DNA of 64,000 nt from Limibacterium fermenti (GCF_041902845.1 NZ_CP159486.1:744001-808000); one strand, 5' to 3'. Positions 1-10,160 are shown, numbered from the stretch's first letter. Made by a program: numbers and translations. The notes: generated by a model not told the origin, from the letters alone.

Positions 1-2422
1 ACCATTCACTTATGCTTCCGAACATCGGATGATTCTGCGAATAGGTATTATCTGAATAGGCCCATGTTTCCCATAACGTGGTGGCTCCGTTTTCGATCAT
101 ATAACCCCATCCCGGGAAATCGCGTTTATTCGCAATACGATAGGCAACATCATTCCTGTCTAATGCGCGAAAAACATCGAACATCATCTTGGTCGCAAAA
201 ATGCCGGTAGACAGATGTCCGTCGCGAGATTTGATTGTCTCTAACAATCGTTCAAAGGCTGCATTTTTGTCTTCTCCTTCTACTAACGAAAACCACAATC
301 CGAAAATCTGGGCACTTTGGGTTCCATTATCAAATACGCCCGTGGACTTATCGAACATCTGGTCTATGATAGCTTGTTTGATCTCTTTCGCTAAAGAGGC
401 GTATTTCTGAGCGTCCGAAGGTTTATCCAATAGTTGAGCAAATTCGGCTATCAATTGTATATGATAATAATACCATGCCGATGCCGTAAGCTTGTAGGGC
501 TTTTCGTCCAATGATTCATGATCGCTGATATCTACGGTCATTAGATTATTTTTCGAACAACCGATAAGGTATTCAGCTTGTTTTTTGAACGCATTATAAT
601 AGTTGGAAACGATTCGCTTATCACCGTAAAAGTCATATAAGTGCTTGATAAGAAAAGGAAAGCCTATTTGAAAAGAGATGGGACCCGAACCATCATCGGG
701 GGCCGTTCCGAAGTCTGCGATTCCCATATAAGGATTTGTCTCCGTGATGGCTCCTGAAGGACGTTGATCGTTGACATTATCCTGTATAATCTTTCGATAA
801 AAATTAGACATGTCGTAATTGAACGAAAAGGCATTTGTTGTACAGAACATATCCCCTCCGTATCCGAATTTCTCACGTGCAGGACAATCGGATTGAACAC
901 TGAATAAATTACTGCGGAATGTCCATCGGATATTTTCCATAAGCTTATTGAACATTGGGTTTGAGCAACTGAATTTACCCGCTTCTTCCACATCCGCACT
1001 CAGGCATAGGCCTTCAATATCATTCATGTTGAGTTTCCCGGGCCATCCGGTTACTTCAACGTAGCGGAATCCGTGAAAAGTAAAATCGGGAGACCAACTT
1101 TCTATATGACCGCCTTTTAAAATATAGCTGTCTTCTTGCCATGCAATAGAAGGAGCTCCGAGGCCTCCATTTCCTTGTTTTATTTGACCGGCAACAGTGG
1201 TCATGATATTTAGGCTGCCATCTTTATGTATATCTTCGCCATAACGTAATCTTATCTTTGTTCCGGCTTTTCCCTTTACATGTATTCGAGCTACACCGGC
1301 AAAATTCTGTCCCATATCCACGATGTATGTTCCGGACTGTATCTCCCGAATGGATAAGGGTTTTACCACTTGTATAACCCTTATAGGAGGTTGTAGCTGT
1401 GCGGTTAATTTTCCTTGAGGACCGGGTACTTTTACGGCATATCGCGGATTTTCCAATACGGTTTCCGGATTATTCACAGTCTCTTGCTCCAGCCGGGCGT
1501 CGTAATGTTCTCCTAAATAAATATTATTTCGAAGGATGGGACTGGGAATAACTTGCCAGGTATGATCTGTTGGAATAATATCCTTGGAGCCGTCGGTATA
1601 AGTTATCTGTAAGAGTACTGTTGTACAGGGGGGCCCAATAGTCAACTGCTCCCGAAGATTCCATTTACCCCACATGCGAAGAGGAAGAGGGTTATACCAT
1701 CCGTTTCCTAATGTGATGGAAATAATATTTTTACCTTGTCGAATATGATTCGTTATATCATAAGTGGAATATAAAACTTGTTTATCGTATGCCGTCCACC
1801 CAGGATCAAGAACATTGTTTCCAACTCGGTCACCATTAATGCTAGCTTTGTAATATCCTAATCCTGCGATATATAATCTAGCATATTTGATTTTTTTATT
1901 GGCGTCAAATACTTTTCTGAAAGTAGGAGCGGGATTGTCTTTATAGAAATCATCCTCATGGAGAGGTTGTTTTTTTCCATCGCTAATCCATGCGGCATTC
2001 CAATCGGAATTTTTTAGAGCAGCCGTCTCAAACCAAGCTGGATTACTCCACATAGATGATTTTCCTTTTTTGTCATATACTTTTACACGCCAGAAATATC
2101 GGCTAAATGGTTTTAAAGGGGTCCCTTTATATTCTACGTGTATATTCTCTGAAGAAGGGACTTTTCCGGTTGTCCAGATGTTCCCTTTTTTCTTATGAAT
2201 ATCATTATAATTATCACTAATAATCAATTCATACGCTGTCTGCATTTGATTCCTCTGCTCGGATCTTAAAATCCAACTGAAATGAGGTTTCTCAATATCA
2301 ATTCCTAAAGGATTTAATTGATATTCACAACGAAGATCAGTGACCGAAATGGGTTGTGAAAAACACAGAAATATTGAGTGAAAAATAAGAAAATAAAAGC
2401 TTATCAATAAAAATTTATTCAT
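1..2422 (-). CDS. Alpha-L-rhamnosidase, GH78 family (3' end beyond the window)
   Basis: The minus strand is open for 807 codons from an ATG at 2422 to the left edge. Family hallmarks are visible: an N-terminal hydrophobic signal sequence, an early fibronectin-like strand region (KPHFSWILRSEQRNQMQTAYEL), the accessory jelly-roll motifs LYIAGLGYYKASINGDRVG and GWYNPLPLRMWG, then the catalytic (alpha/alpha)6 barrel with SDCPAREKFGYGGD and LWETWAYSDNTYSQNHPMFGS. GH78 enzymes release terminal L-rhamnose from plant or microbial glycans by inversion; the acidic residues in the DCPxRE and LWExW segments are the expected catalytic region. It is the last visible gene of the SusCD locus, 156 bases after the DUF4998 lipoprotein gene, so it probably trims rhamnosyl side chains in the periplasm or at the cell surface. 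Only the extreme C-terminus is missing. Family call is strong; exact substrate is unknown. Confidence 0.93.
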   Translation of the reverse strand, partial: MNKFLLISFYFLIFHSIFLCFSQPISVTDLRCEYQLNPLGIDIEKPHFSWILRSEQRNQMQTAYELIISDNYNDIHKKKGNIWTTGKVPSSENIHVEYKGTPLKPFSRYFWRVKVYDKKGKSSMWSNPAWFETAALKNSDWNAAWISDGKKQPLHEDDFYKDNPAPTFRKVFDANKKIKYARLYIAGLGYYKASINGDRVGNNVLDPGWTAYDKQVLYSTYDITNHIRQGKNIISITLGNGWYNPLPLRMWGKWNLREQLTIGPPCTTVLLQITYTDGSKDIIPTDHTWQVIPSPILRNNIYLGEHYDARLEQETVNNPETVLENPRYAVKVPGPQGKLTAQLQPPIRVIQVVKPLSIREIQSGTYIVDMGQNFAGVARIHVKGKAGTKIRLRYGEDIHKDGSLNIMTTVAGQIKQGNGGLGAPSIAWQEDSYILKGGHIESWSPDFTFHGFRYVEVTGWPGKLNMNDIEGLCLSADVEEAGKFSCSNPMFNKLMENIRWTFRSNLFSVQSDCPAREKFGYGGDMFCTTNAFSFNYDMSNFYRKIIQDNVNDQRPSGAITETNPYMGIADFGTAPDDGSGPISFQIGFPFLIKHLYDFYGDKRIVSNYYNAFKKQAEYLIGCSKNNLMTVDISDHESLDEKPYKLTASAWYYYHIQLIAEFAQLLDKPSDAQKYASLAKEIKQAIIDQMFDKSTGVFDNGTQSAQIFGLWFSLVEGEDKNAAFERLLETIKSRDGHLSTGIFATKMMFDVFRALDRNDVAYRIANKRDFPGWGYMIENGATTLWETWAYSDNTYSQNHPMFGSISEW

Positions 2423-2451
2423 AACAAAAAATAGTGCAATAAAGAAGAAAG

Positions 2452-2537
2452 CTAAAAGTGTATATGTTTTATCCTAGCCGGCGACCATAAGGCGATCGTT
2501 CTTATATTAAATGACTTGTTTGCATATACACTTTTAG
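2452..2537. repeat. 15-bp perfect inverted repeat around a 56-nt loop
   Basis: CTAAAAGTGTATATG at 2452-2466 is the exact reverse complement of CATATACACTTTTAG at 2523-2537. A second small dyad, CGTTC-ttt-GAACG, follows at 2539-2551. The element fills the gap between the DUF4998 lipoprotein gene and the GH78 gene. In the minus-strand transcript it could fold into a long stem that limits read-through, stabilises the upstream mRNA or affects rhamnosidase translation. There is no U-run after the stem, so it is not an ordinary intrinsic terminator. Confidence 0.7.
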
Positions 2538-2578
2538 GCGTTCTTTGAACGTTGTAAATTAATTATGATAAGAGGGTA

Positions 2579-3736
2579 TTACATTGTCCCATACAGATCA
2601 ATTTCCATAATCTGGACCGATTTATTATTTGGATCCCATACCGTGTTAACCTGAATTCTGTAATATCGGAATGCAGGCAAAGTACTAGGGAAGACAAATA
2701 GTTCTCCTTCTGATACAGTGTGTCTCTCTGAAACAAAATCAGCCAGTTTTATCCAAGCATCCCAACTCCCGTCTTGTGTGGGATTGTTGCTGCCCCAAAC
2801 CGAAAATGTTTTTGGGTTACCTGCGCCAAATGCCGTATTCCAAGCCGTTCGTTGCCACATTCTCATCTGCTTTAAAGAAGAAGGCGTTCCTGTATCGAAA
2901 GTTACATGCACGGGGGTTGGCAGAAGATCCGGAGAGTGATATCCCCGTCCCTCATCTGTACGGCCGTCCCAAATGTATCGAAGCTCCCAGCCATGCGCTG
3001 TTCGGGAATCGTTATCAAGCCATACTTCCTTAAATTTAGATTTATCTAATCTGATTAAAATATTGGAAGACGCATAAATAGTAAATTCTGTTTTTAATGT
3101 ATCAATTGACGTACTGTCTGCCAAGAACAATGTCCTGTATGAAAGATCTGTCCCGTGTTTATAATCACTTATCTCTGTATTGCTTTCAGAGGCAGGAAGG
3201 AAGATATTCTTCCTATTTCCCTGGATATCGGTATAAGAAAATTCCTGGCCGATGCTGCCGTTATATAAATCCGCATCATTCCATATCAAATTTAGATTAT
3301 CTTGGGATATCAGAGCATCTTTAATAAGCCTGTTAGATAACATTTCTAACAATAAATCGCCATAGGCTCTTCCTTGTACTTCCACTGGGATAGACGTATT
3401 TCCTTCACTATCAAAGTTCTTAATGTTGAATGAATAGAACCCTTCCGGCACATTCAATAGATAGCTGATTGTATCCGCATGAGTAGGATTCGTGAATTCT
3501 ACCGAATCGGTATAATTATTCCAATAAATTCTTGTCGTAACAACATTCGGATCTACCGGTTTTATCCAAACGAATTTTACACGTTTAAAACCGGAGAAAA
3601 CGTCGACATCCGTCGGTTTTTGTACATAAACAATACCTTCCGGTACAATAAATTCTTTATACGCGTCATCCATTTTTCCACATGATACAGCCATGAAAAA
3701 TAGGGAGAAAAGAATATAGAATATTTTTTTTATCAT
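2579..3736 (-). CDS. DUF4998/DUF5000-type surface lipoprotein, probable glycan-binding protein
   Basis: A 385-residue lipoprotein. The signal peptide ends in a lipobox with Cys19 (MAVSC), and the next residues GKMDDAYKEFI are typical of DUF4998 proteins. The N-terminal half carries DUF4998 features (RIYWNNYTDSVEF, about residues 69-81). The C-terminal third (about 255-385) looks like a DUF5000/discoidin beta-sandwich, with aromatic motifs such as WELRYIWDGR and MRMWQRTAWNTAF and a final strand KSVQIMEIDLYG. Such proteins are usually encoded directly after susCD and act as surface glycan-binding lipoproteins. It lies 11 bases after the neighbouring lipoprotein gene, in the same operon. The binding role is inferred from family and position; no ligand can be read from sequence. 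Confidence 0.82.
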   Translation of the reverse strand: MIKKIFYILFSLFFMAVSCGKMDDAYKEFIVPEGIVYVQKPTDVDVFSGFKRVKFVWIKPVDPNVVTTRIYWNNYTDSVEFTNPTHADTISYLLNVPEGFYSFNIKNFDSEGNTSIPVEVQGRAYGDLLLEMLSNRLIKDALISQDNLNLIWNDADLYNGSIGQEFSYTDIQGNRKNIFLPASESNTEISDYKHGTDLSYRTLFLADSTSIDTLKTEFTIYASSNILIRLDKSKFKEVWLDNDSRTAHGWELRYIWDGRTDEGRGYHSPDLLPTPVHVTFDTGTPSSLKQMRMWQRTAWNTAFGAGNPKTFSVWGSNNPTQDGSWDAWIKLADFVSERHTVSEGELFVFPSTLPAFRYYRIQVNTVWDPNNKSVQIMEIDLYGTM

Positions 3737-3747
3737 AGTCGTCTTTA

Positions 3748-4974
3748 TTATTTATTTTTTGCTTGTCCCCAAAAAGTTACTTCTTGCATAACTACTTGAG
3801 CAATACCTGTGGGTATTCCCCATGTTTCCGTTGTTTTTAAACGAATATAACGGACTGCCGGAAGCCCTGCTTCAAACTCAAAATCTTCTCCTTTGTTTAA
3901 TGCATAATCACGATCTTCTGCAGTAACGGTTCCTATAGGGGATCCCGAAGGTTTATATGATTTAAACTTGCCGAGTAACTGCCAATTATCGGTATATATT
4001 CCTTTCTCTCCACCAGATACATAATCTCCATCCGCATGGTATTCATTCGTGCCCCATATTTCAAACTCTTTGACACTTGGGCCATTATAAGGGTCTGCCG
4101 GATGATGCCATGATTTCATTCTACTTAGAGTGACCTGTTCCCCTAAATCCCATGTTATGGTTTGTGGAAGAAGAGCTTTATCAGATGCAAAAAGATTATA
4201 TCCATATTGATTGTCCCATAAACGAGGAAGCTGGTAAGTTTCTATATACTTATAGTCATCGCCCGGCAAATACAATGGTTTCCACGAGCCTTTGTCAATC
4301 AGTTCTTCATACCAAGGCGTTATAAGGTTCATAATCGTATCGGTTTTGTTGTACCATCGATCCCTTAAATAAACTCCAAATTTACTAGGAATGGTATCCA
4401 AGCCTCTCAGAGAAAAATTGCCGTTATCCGCAGAACTGTAGAAAGTATGTATTTCCGCCCAATCTCCATTGTTTATTGTGTCTGCTATTAAAACGATGGC
4501 GAGATTAGCTCTTCCCGGATTTTTTAATTTAATATTTATGCCACCAAAGGTGGGATCTAATTGAAGCGTTTCATAAACGGATGAAATTGCCGGACGTAAA
4601 GGCGTAACTTTTACTATTAACGGTTCTGATTCTTTTTCATTTTTACCCACGCTAACTATTTTTACATCTCGTGTTTGAGTATCTCCATATCCTTCGATTT
4701 TTAAAGTATCAGAGAATATGGATGATTTCACTTCATAACTCTTTCCAGGCTGTGTTTCATATACAGCTTTTACATACCTTAAATTTTTATCTTGAGGAAT
4801 CTTATAAGTAATATAAGCACCACCCGCTATAGCCGTGATAACAGGATCTGTAACTTGGGCCGGAGCCGGTAAATTCGGATCAGCATAATCAATATATATA
4901 TTATCGTTATATTGACAGCTAAATAAGAATACAACGCAAGATAAAATCAATAAATAAAAATAATACTTTTTCAT
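3748..4974 (-). CDS. DUF4959/DUF5126/DUF5000-type surface lipoprotein, probable glycan-binding protein
   Basis: A 408-residue lipoprotein when started at the ATG at 4974. That start puts MKKYYFYLL and a lipobox Cys20 (FLFSC) at the N-terminus; an upstream in-frame ATG at 5061 would add 29 residues overlapping susD and bury the signal peptide, so I reject it. The order is an N-terminal Ig-like DUF4959 segment (about 22-120), a central DUF5126-like segment (LAIVLIADTINNGDW through YLRDRWYNKTD), and a C-terminal DUF5000/discoidin-like domain (SRMKSWHHPADPYNG, FEIWGTNEY, AVRYIRLKTTETWG). It follows susD by 23 bases and resembles the next gene in its last domain, suggesting two paralogous or functionally paired binding lipoproteins. 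Function is inferred from context. Confidence 0.82.
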   Translation of the reverse strand: MKKYYFYLLILSCVVFLFSCQYNDNIYIDYADPNLPAPAQVTDPVITAIAGGAYITYKIPQDKNLRYVKAVYETQPGKSYEVKSSIFSDTLKIEGYGDTQTRDVKIVSVGKNEKESEPLIVKVTPLRPAISSVYETLQLDPTFGGINIKLKNPGRANLAIVLIADTINNGDWAEIHTFYSSADNGNFSLRGLDTIPSKFGVYLRDRWYNKTDTIMNLITPWYEELIDKGSWKPLYLPGDDYKYIETYQLPRLWDNQYGYNLFASDKALLPQTITWDLGEQVTLSRMKSWHHPADPYNGPSVKEFEIWGTNEYHADGDYVSGGEKGIYTDNWQLLGKFKSYKPSGSPIGTVTAEDRDYALNKGEDFEFEAGLPAVRYIRLKTTETWGIPTGIAQVVMQEVTFWGQAKNK

Positions 4975-4997
4975 ATTGTATTTCTTTAATGAGTATA

Positions 4998-6878
4998 TTA
5001 CCACCCAATATTTTGTACTAAATTGGGATTCTTTGTTAATTCGGTTTCTGATATGGGCCAAAAATAATCTTTTAGATTAAATGATTGTGTATAGAGTAAT
5101 ACGGAATGATAAAAAGTCTCTGCATTGGTTCCTCTCACATTCCATCCTTTGATGGGCTTATTCATTTCTGTTATAGACTTTTTCCATCTTTTTAAGTCCC
5201 AAAATCTATTCGCTTCAAAAGCCAACTCAATTAGTCTTTCCTGTTGTATGATTTCCCTGAATCCTTCTTTTGTAGTGTATTTATCAGGAAATTTTGAAAA
5301 AGAGGGCCAAGCTTCTTCAACAGGTGAAATTCCTGCTCGTTCCCGTACTTTATTAATATAATATAATGCTTCATCCGTTGGCCCGCCAACTTCATTTAAA
5401 CATTCTGCATAGAGTAAGTATAAATCGCTGATTCTTAATAATGGCCATGGATAAGAGATTACTGTGTAGCTAGCCGGAGAACGTAAATTCTCAAGATGGA
5501 TCAGTTTTTTAAGGGAATATCCAGTGATAGGGCCTGCCCATCTGGAGCCCACGTTTTGTGGCTGGCCTAATTTATTTTGGATGTAATATAATTCCGCGGG
5601 TTTTTTATCATTGTACTTTCCTTGTCCATACCATATTCCACCGTCAAATCCGAGCCAAGCATAAAACCGGGGTTCTCTGTTAAAGTTCATGTTGGCCGTT
5701 GTATACCCTTCTCTTATATATAATTTTTCTTTGAATGTAGCACTATGAGTTTGATGCCTTCCATTGTAATTCCATTCTTTGTCCTCATTTATAGGCACTC
5801 CATTCTCGGTATAGAATAACTCGACGATTTTCAACGGTGCATCATATCGATTATCCATCCACACTCTTGTTTGAGAACTGGGTTCCCAGTCCGGAGCTCC
5901 GTACGTTTGAATACCTCCGGCTGCCATCCAACTTTGGGTATTAGCCCATATAATTTCTTCATTCCATCGATCTGTTATTGCGAAACGCAAACTCAACTGA
6001 GTTCGAATAGTATCCGTTAATTCATATCCTTGATAAAATGAAGGCTGTTTATATAATGTAATGTTCGCCGCTTCACAAATATCTATTGCTTCTTTACATG
6101 CTTCAGCTGCTTTTAACCATTTTTCTTCTGAAAAAGTTTGATTGAATAATTGTGTTCCGTCATTATTTTTCAAAGTTACTTGGTCTGTATTACCATTAAA
6201 TAAGGGACTGGCCGCATAAGTTAAGATTTTAGCTTTCATTGCATAAGCAACAGGCTTTGTAATCTTCCCAAGATATTTAGCATCATTGATTGTTTGAGGA
6301 AGGGCGTCTTTTGCTTCATCAATTAACTCTATGATATACGTAAAGCATTCATCAACCGGATCTCTGGATACTTTTACTTCATCAACGGTTGCGGAAATTG
6401 ATAAATTATTTTTTACTATGGGTATTGGTCCATAATTCCGTACTAATATAAAATGATAAAATGCTTTTAGAAACTTTACTTCGGCTATCCATTGGTCCTT
6501 TTCAAATTCGTCTATGTCGGGTACACGAGGTATATTTTCCAGGAAAATATTACAATCTCTTATGCCGGCGTAACAATGTGCCCAATAAGATCCTATTGGA
6601 TTGACTATATTCTGTTTGCCTTTTGCAAGCTGTGAGAGTTGGGTTGCGATTGATTCATCAGATAATTCCCAAATTTCATCTCCTCCAGAGAGTGCCGGAT
6701 TCGAATTGATGTCGGCATCTTTCGGTAAATAAGAATAGCAGGTAAAAAGATATTTTTCTGCTTCTGAACGCATTGTGAATGCATTATCAATTGTTGGGAT
6801 ATTATCCGGTACTAAGTCCAAGTAATCGCAGGATACGAATGCTGCGATTAAGAGTAAAATAAAAATATATTTTTTCAT
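4998..6878 (-). CDS. SusD/RagB-family outer-membrane nutrient-binding lipoprotein
   Basis: A 626-residue SusD-like protein. The signal sequence ends at lipobox Cys17 (AFVSC), followed by DYLDLVPD, the classic SusD start. The N-terminal region with TPR-like helices (FLKAFYHFILVRNYGPIPIV) and the C-terminal motif RLIELAFEANRFWDLKRWK are diagnostic of RagB/SusD. It forms the lid over the SusC channel encoded 11 bases upstream and captures oligosaccharides at the cell surface. Several aromatic-rich segments, such as WMAAGGIQTYGAPDWE, could line the binding site, but the ligand cannot be read directly. The downstream GH78 gene suggests a rhamnose-containing glycan. Confidence 0.96.
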   Translation of the reverse strand: MKKYIFILLLIAAFVSCDYLDLVPDNIPTIDNAFTMRSEAEKYLFTCYSYLPKDADINSNPALSGGDEIWELSDESIATQLSQLAKGKQNIVNPIGSYWAHCYAGIRDCNIFLENIPRVPDIDEFEKDQWIAEVKFLKAFYHFILVRNYGPIPIVKNNLSISATVDEVKVSRDPVDECFTYIIELIDEAKDALPQTINDAKYLGKITKPVAYAMKAKILTYAASPLFNGNTDQVTLKNNDGTQLFNQTFSEEKWLKAAEACKEAIDICEAANITLYKQPSFYQGYELTDTIRTQLSLRFAITDRWNEEIIWANTQSWMAAGGIQTYGAPDWEPSSQTRVWMDNRYDAPLKIVELFYTENGVPINEDKEWNYNGRHQTHSATFKEKLYIREGYTTANMNFNREPRFYAWLGFDGGIWYGQGKYNDKKPAELYYIQNKLGQPQNVGSRWAGPITGYSLKKLIHLENLRSPASYTVISYPWPLLRISDLYLLYAECLNEVGGPTDEALYYINKVRERAGISPVEEAWPSFSKFPDKYTTKEGFREIIQQERLIELAFEANRFWDLKRWKKSITEMNKPIKGWNVRGTNAETFYHSVLLYTQSFNLKDYFWPISETELTKNPNLVQNIGW

Positions 6879-6889
6879 TGTCTGATCTT

Positions 6890-9800
6890 TTAATTGAAAT
6901 TCAAATTAAGTCCCACATTAAAAACTTTTTGAATGGGATATCCTAATCCATTTCCTCCCATTTCTACATCCCATAAATTAAATTTACTGAAGGTGAGAAG
7001 ATTATTCCCACTTACATATATTCTCAACCCACTTGCTCCTATTTTGTTAAGGATATTTTTGGGGAGATTATACCCTATTTCTATCGTTTTTAGCCTTAAG
7101 AATGAGCCGTTACGCATAAACCATGTATTTGTCTGGGCATTGTTGTTATTAATTGTATTACTTAATCTAGGCCAAAAAGCATATATGTCCTGATTCTGTT
7201 CAGACCAATAGCTATCGGATATAACTTTCATTACCTGTGTTTCATGAACGAAGGGAGATATTCCTATATATCTTCCATTGGTGTCATATCCGGCATAATT
7301 AATCCAAAACGATTCATTCGCTAAACCTTGAAAAAATACAGAAAAATCCATGTTTTTGTATCCGGCGGATATACCAAACCCATAAGTGATTTCGGGAACT
7401 GTAGGGAATCCTATCGGTACTTGATCGGCTGCGGTTATTTTTCCATCTCTGTTTACATCTAGATATTTTATATCTCCTCCCATTACGTTACTGTTAAAAC
7501 CTTGATTGGGGGCGTTAAGAGCTTCTTCATCATCTACAAATAGGCGCTCAGCAATATAACCGAATTGCTGATTGATAGGGTATCCGATTCTCGACCGATA
7601 GGTTTCTTTATATGCAGGTTCTTCATATATGTCAAAGCGGCTTCTTGCAAAGGTATAGTTTCCCATGGCTGAAAGCCAAAAATCTTTGGTAACCTGTTTG
7701 TCAAAATTTAATGACAGATCAACACCTTGAGATGAGGCTTCTCCTACATTGGCTCTTACGGCAGCTGAAAGGCCCATTGTTTCTGGGATAAACGACCTGT
7801 CCATTAATATATTAGTCCTTTTTTGTTTGAAAAAATCCAGATTTATTTGAAAAGCATCCAAAAATTCCCATTCAAATCCTAAATTTTGTTGTAATGATTT
7901 TTCCCAAGTTATTTCCGAGTTTGCGTAACGGTTTACTAATACTCCATTGAGCCCATAATTCACGTCTCCTCTTCCGAATTGTGCACGGCGGCTGGCATTA
8001 TTCATATCTACCTGGGAAAGATAAAAGAAACGATCATAAGGATTTCCTATTTCATCATTTCCTATTAGTCCATAGGTATATTTTATTTTGAATTTATTTA
8101 TTATGTTTTTTAATGGTGCAAAAAAGCTTTCATTATGTAACGACCATGCAATTCCTGCTGATGGAAAAAACCCAAACCGCTGATCTTTATAAAATCGTTC
8201 AGAACCATTATAACCAAAATTAAATTCGGTATGGTATCTATTATCGTACGTGTAGGCAAACCGTCCTGAAACACCTAAATTTCTAAAGGGCAGAGAAGAT
8301 TGCAGGGTTGTGGTATTTTTGTTAGACTCTATACGTTCGCTCAGCATATATACAAGCATAGCATTGAGACTATGCACATCACTGAGTATATTGTCATAGG
8401 TCAATACGGATTCAAAATAAAAATTCGACGAGATTTCTTTATAGGCATTCCCCGGATCAGATAAGTATTCCGTACCTGTATCCCATCCTGATTGAGAGTT
8501 AGAACCATTGATCATATTGATTTTATATTCATTCGTATAGGAATCATAAGTTTGTATGCCATAATAGAAAGGAGTATATTGTCGGGAAACAGACATATAA
8601 GCTCTTCTGTCAATATTGGCCATTGCTCTAACAGTAAGACCTTTTACCCACTTTGAAAAATCCTGTCTCATTTCAAACTGGGCCGTCATTCTGGAACGAT
8701 TCCAATCCCGATATCCTTTTACCATTTCAGCATAAGGATTGATATATGCGCCTTGTCCTTCTCGATAATAATTGCCAAACATAATATGGTTTACAAATTC
8801 ATGATCTTTATCTTTGGGATAGATTGCCGGAAATTGAACCGGATTTGAATGCATTACTAAAGAATACATTTCATCTCCATCTTTGAGGGGCCCCCGATAA
8901 TCTTCAAAATTTCCGAATAGACGCACCGTAAGAAGCGTAGAAGAGGATAGATCAATATCCACATTGGAACGCAGAGAATAAGTTTTGTAGTTGATATTGT
9001 TATTGAAGTTATTGATTTTATCTACCTTTAAAATGCCATTATCGTGAGTTACAGCACCAGAGATGAAATATCTCGCAACCCCTCCGCCACCGCTTACGTT
9101 CAATGTGTATTTTTGATTATTGGTATAGTCTTTAAATAATATTTTCCTCCAATCATTTGCTGGATAAATATATGAATTGGACCCTGCTTTTAAAGTGTTA
9201 TTTATTTTATCTTCCGAATAGAGTACCGTTCCCAATGGATCTCTCGTCATAATTGCTTCATTTGCCATTTTCATATAGGTAACGGGATCCGCTAATTCTA
9301 CATCCTTTGTAGGTGTTGAAAGATTATTTTCTACTCTTAGCGAAATCTTGGCTTTACCTTCTCTTCCCCGTTTTGTATTGATCAAGATAACGCCATTGGC
9401 ACCGCGAGCGCCATAAACAGCCGTAGAAGTAGCATCTTTCAAAATATTGAAAGACTGGATGTCATCTGTGGTTAATCGGGATAGGTCATTACTGGTTGAT
9501 TCTATTCCATCAATTAAAATTAAAGGTGAATTTTTATATCCGAAGGTCGTGACACCTCGAACAAAGAAATCCACATTGTTCTTTCCCGGCTCACCCGAGC
9601 GTTGGTAAGCAATCATACCGGAAATCCTACCCGCAAGTGCCATTGTCAGATCGCTGGAAGCAATACGTAATTCATCTGGTTGTACAGAGGTCACTGCCCC
9701 TACTAAGTTTTTCGTTTTTTGAGTGCCGAATCCGACAACCGTCACTTCTTCCAACTCACTAGCAGTAGGATGCATTGCGACTTCCAAGTATGTCTGATTT

Positions 9801-10057
9801 TTTACTTCAATGATTTGAGATTCCATTCCTATAAAAGAAAAAATCAATTTGTCGGAAGGCAAAACACGTATTTCAAACGTTCCATCCACATCTGTCGTTA
9901 CTCCTCTTGTGGAGTTCTCTACTAAGATACTCACACCCGGCAAAGATTCACCTGTTTCCGCTTCTACAACCTTTCCTTTCACTTGCTTGTCTTGTGCTGA
10001 TAAGTCTAAAGGAAGGAGAAGGATAATACACAATAAAAGATTCAATTTTCTTTTCAT
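6890..10057 (-). CDS. SusC/RagA-family TonB-linked outer-membrane transporter
   Basis: A 1055-residue TonB-dependent transporter. It has a signal peptide (residues 1-21, ending LDLSAQ), a carboxypeptidase-regulatory-like beta-sandwich (about 25-100, VKGKVVEAETGESLPGVSI), a TonB-box-like EEVTVVGFG segment near 104-112, a plug domain (VRGVTTFGYKNSPLILIDG) and a 22-strand barrel ending in FNVGLNLNFN with a C-terminal aromatic. It imports oligosaccharides with energy from TonB-ExbBD and works with the SusD lid encoded just downstream. No extra N-terminal STN domain is visible, so signalling to an anti-sigma factor is unlikely; regulation probably falls to the adjacent LacI protein, whose candidate operator lies about 130 bases upstream of the start codon. 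Confidence 0.97.
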   Translation of the reverse strand: MKRKLNLLLCIILLLPLDLSAQDKQVKGKVVEAETGESLPGVSILVENSTRGVTTDVDGTFEIRVLPSDKLIFSFIGMESQIIEVKNQTYLEVAMHPTASELEEVTVVGFGTQKTKNLVGAVTSVQPDELRIASSDLTMALAGRISGMIAYQRSGEPGKNNVDFFVRGVTTFGYKNSPLILIDGIESTSNDLSRLTTDDIQSFNILKDATSTAVYGARGANGVILINTKRGREGKAKISLRVENNLSTPTKDVELADPVTYMKMANEAIMTRDPLGTVLYSEDKINNTLKAGSNSYIYPANDWRKILFKDYTNNQKYTLNVSGGGGVARYFISGAVTHDNGILKVDKINNFNNNINYKTYSLRSNVDIDLSSSTLLTVRLFGNFEDYRGPLKDGDEMYSLVMHSNPVQFPAIYPKDKDHEFVNHIMFGNYYREGQGAYINPYAEMVKGYRDWNRSRMTAQFEMRQDFSKWVKGLTVRAMANIDRRAYMSVSRQYTPFYYGIQTYDSYTNEYKINMINGSNSQSGWDTGTEYLSDPGNAYKEISSNFYFESVLTYDNILSDVHSLNAMLVYMLSERIESNKNTTTLQSSLPFRNLGVSGRFAYTYDNRYHTEFNFGYNGSERFYKDQRFGFFPSAGIAWSLHNESFFAPLKNIINKFKIKYTYGLIGNDEIGNPYDRFFYLSQVDMNNASRRAQFGRGDVNYGLNGVLVNRYANSEITWEKSLQQNLGFEWEFLDAFQINLDFFKQKRTNILMDRSFIPETMGLSAAVRANVGEASSQGVDLSLNFDKQVTKDFWLSAMGNYTFARSRFDIYEEPAYKETYRSRIGYPINQQFGYIAERLFVDDEEALNAPNQGFNSNVMGGDIKYLDVNRDGKITAADQVPIGFPTVPEITYGFGISAGYKNMDFSVFFQGLANESFWINYAGYDTNGRYIGISPFVHETQVMKVISDSYWSEQNQDIYAFWPRLSNTINNNNAQTNTWFMRNGSFLRLKTIEIGYNLPKNILNKIGASGLRIYVSGNNLLTFSKFNLWDVEMGGNGLGYPIQKVFNVGLNLNFN

Positions 10058-10160
10058 TTCATTTTCCCATTTTTTTAGATTAATAAAAAATTCTCTTTAG
10101 TTAGCCTTTCTTTGATTGATAATTATAAGTCCTTAAAAATTATTTCAGGCATATATTTTT

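Noticed and set aside
2718..3033. Plus-strand open frames opposite the DUF4998 gene
   Set aside because: They are antisense shadows of a gene with clear domains; the same applies to other frames lying opposite well-supported genes.
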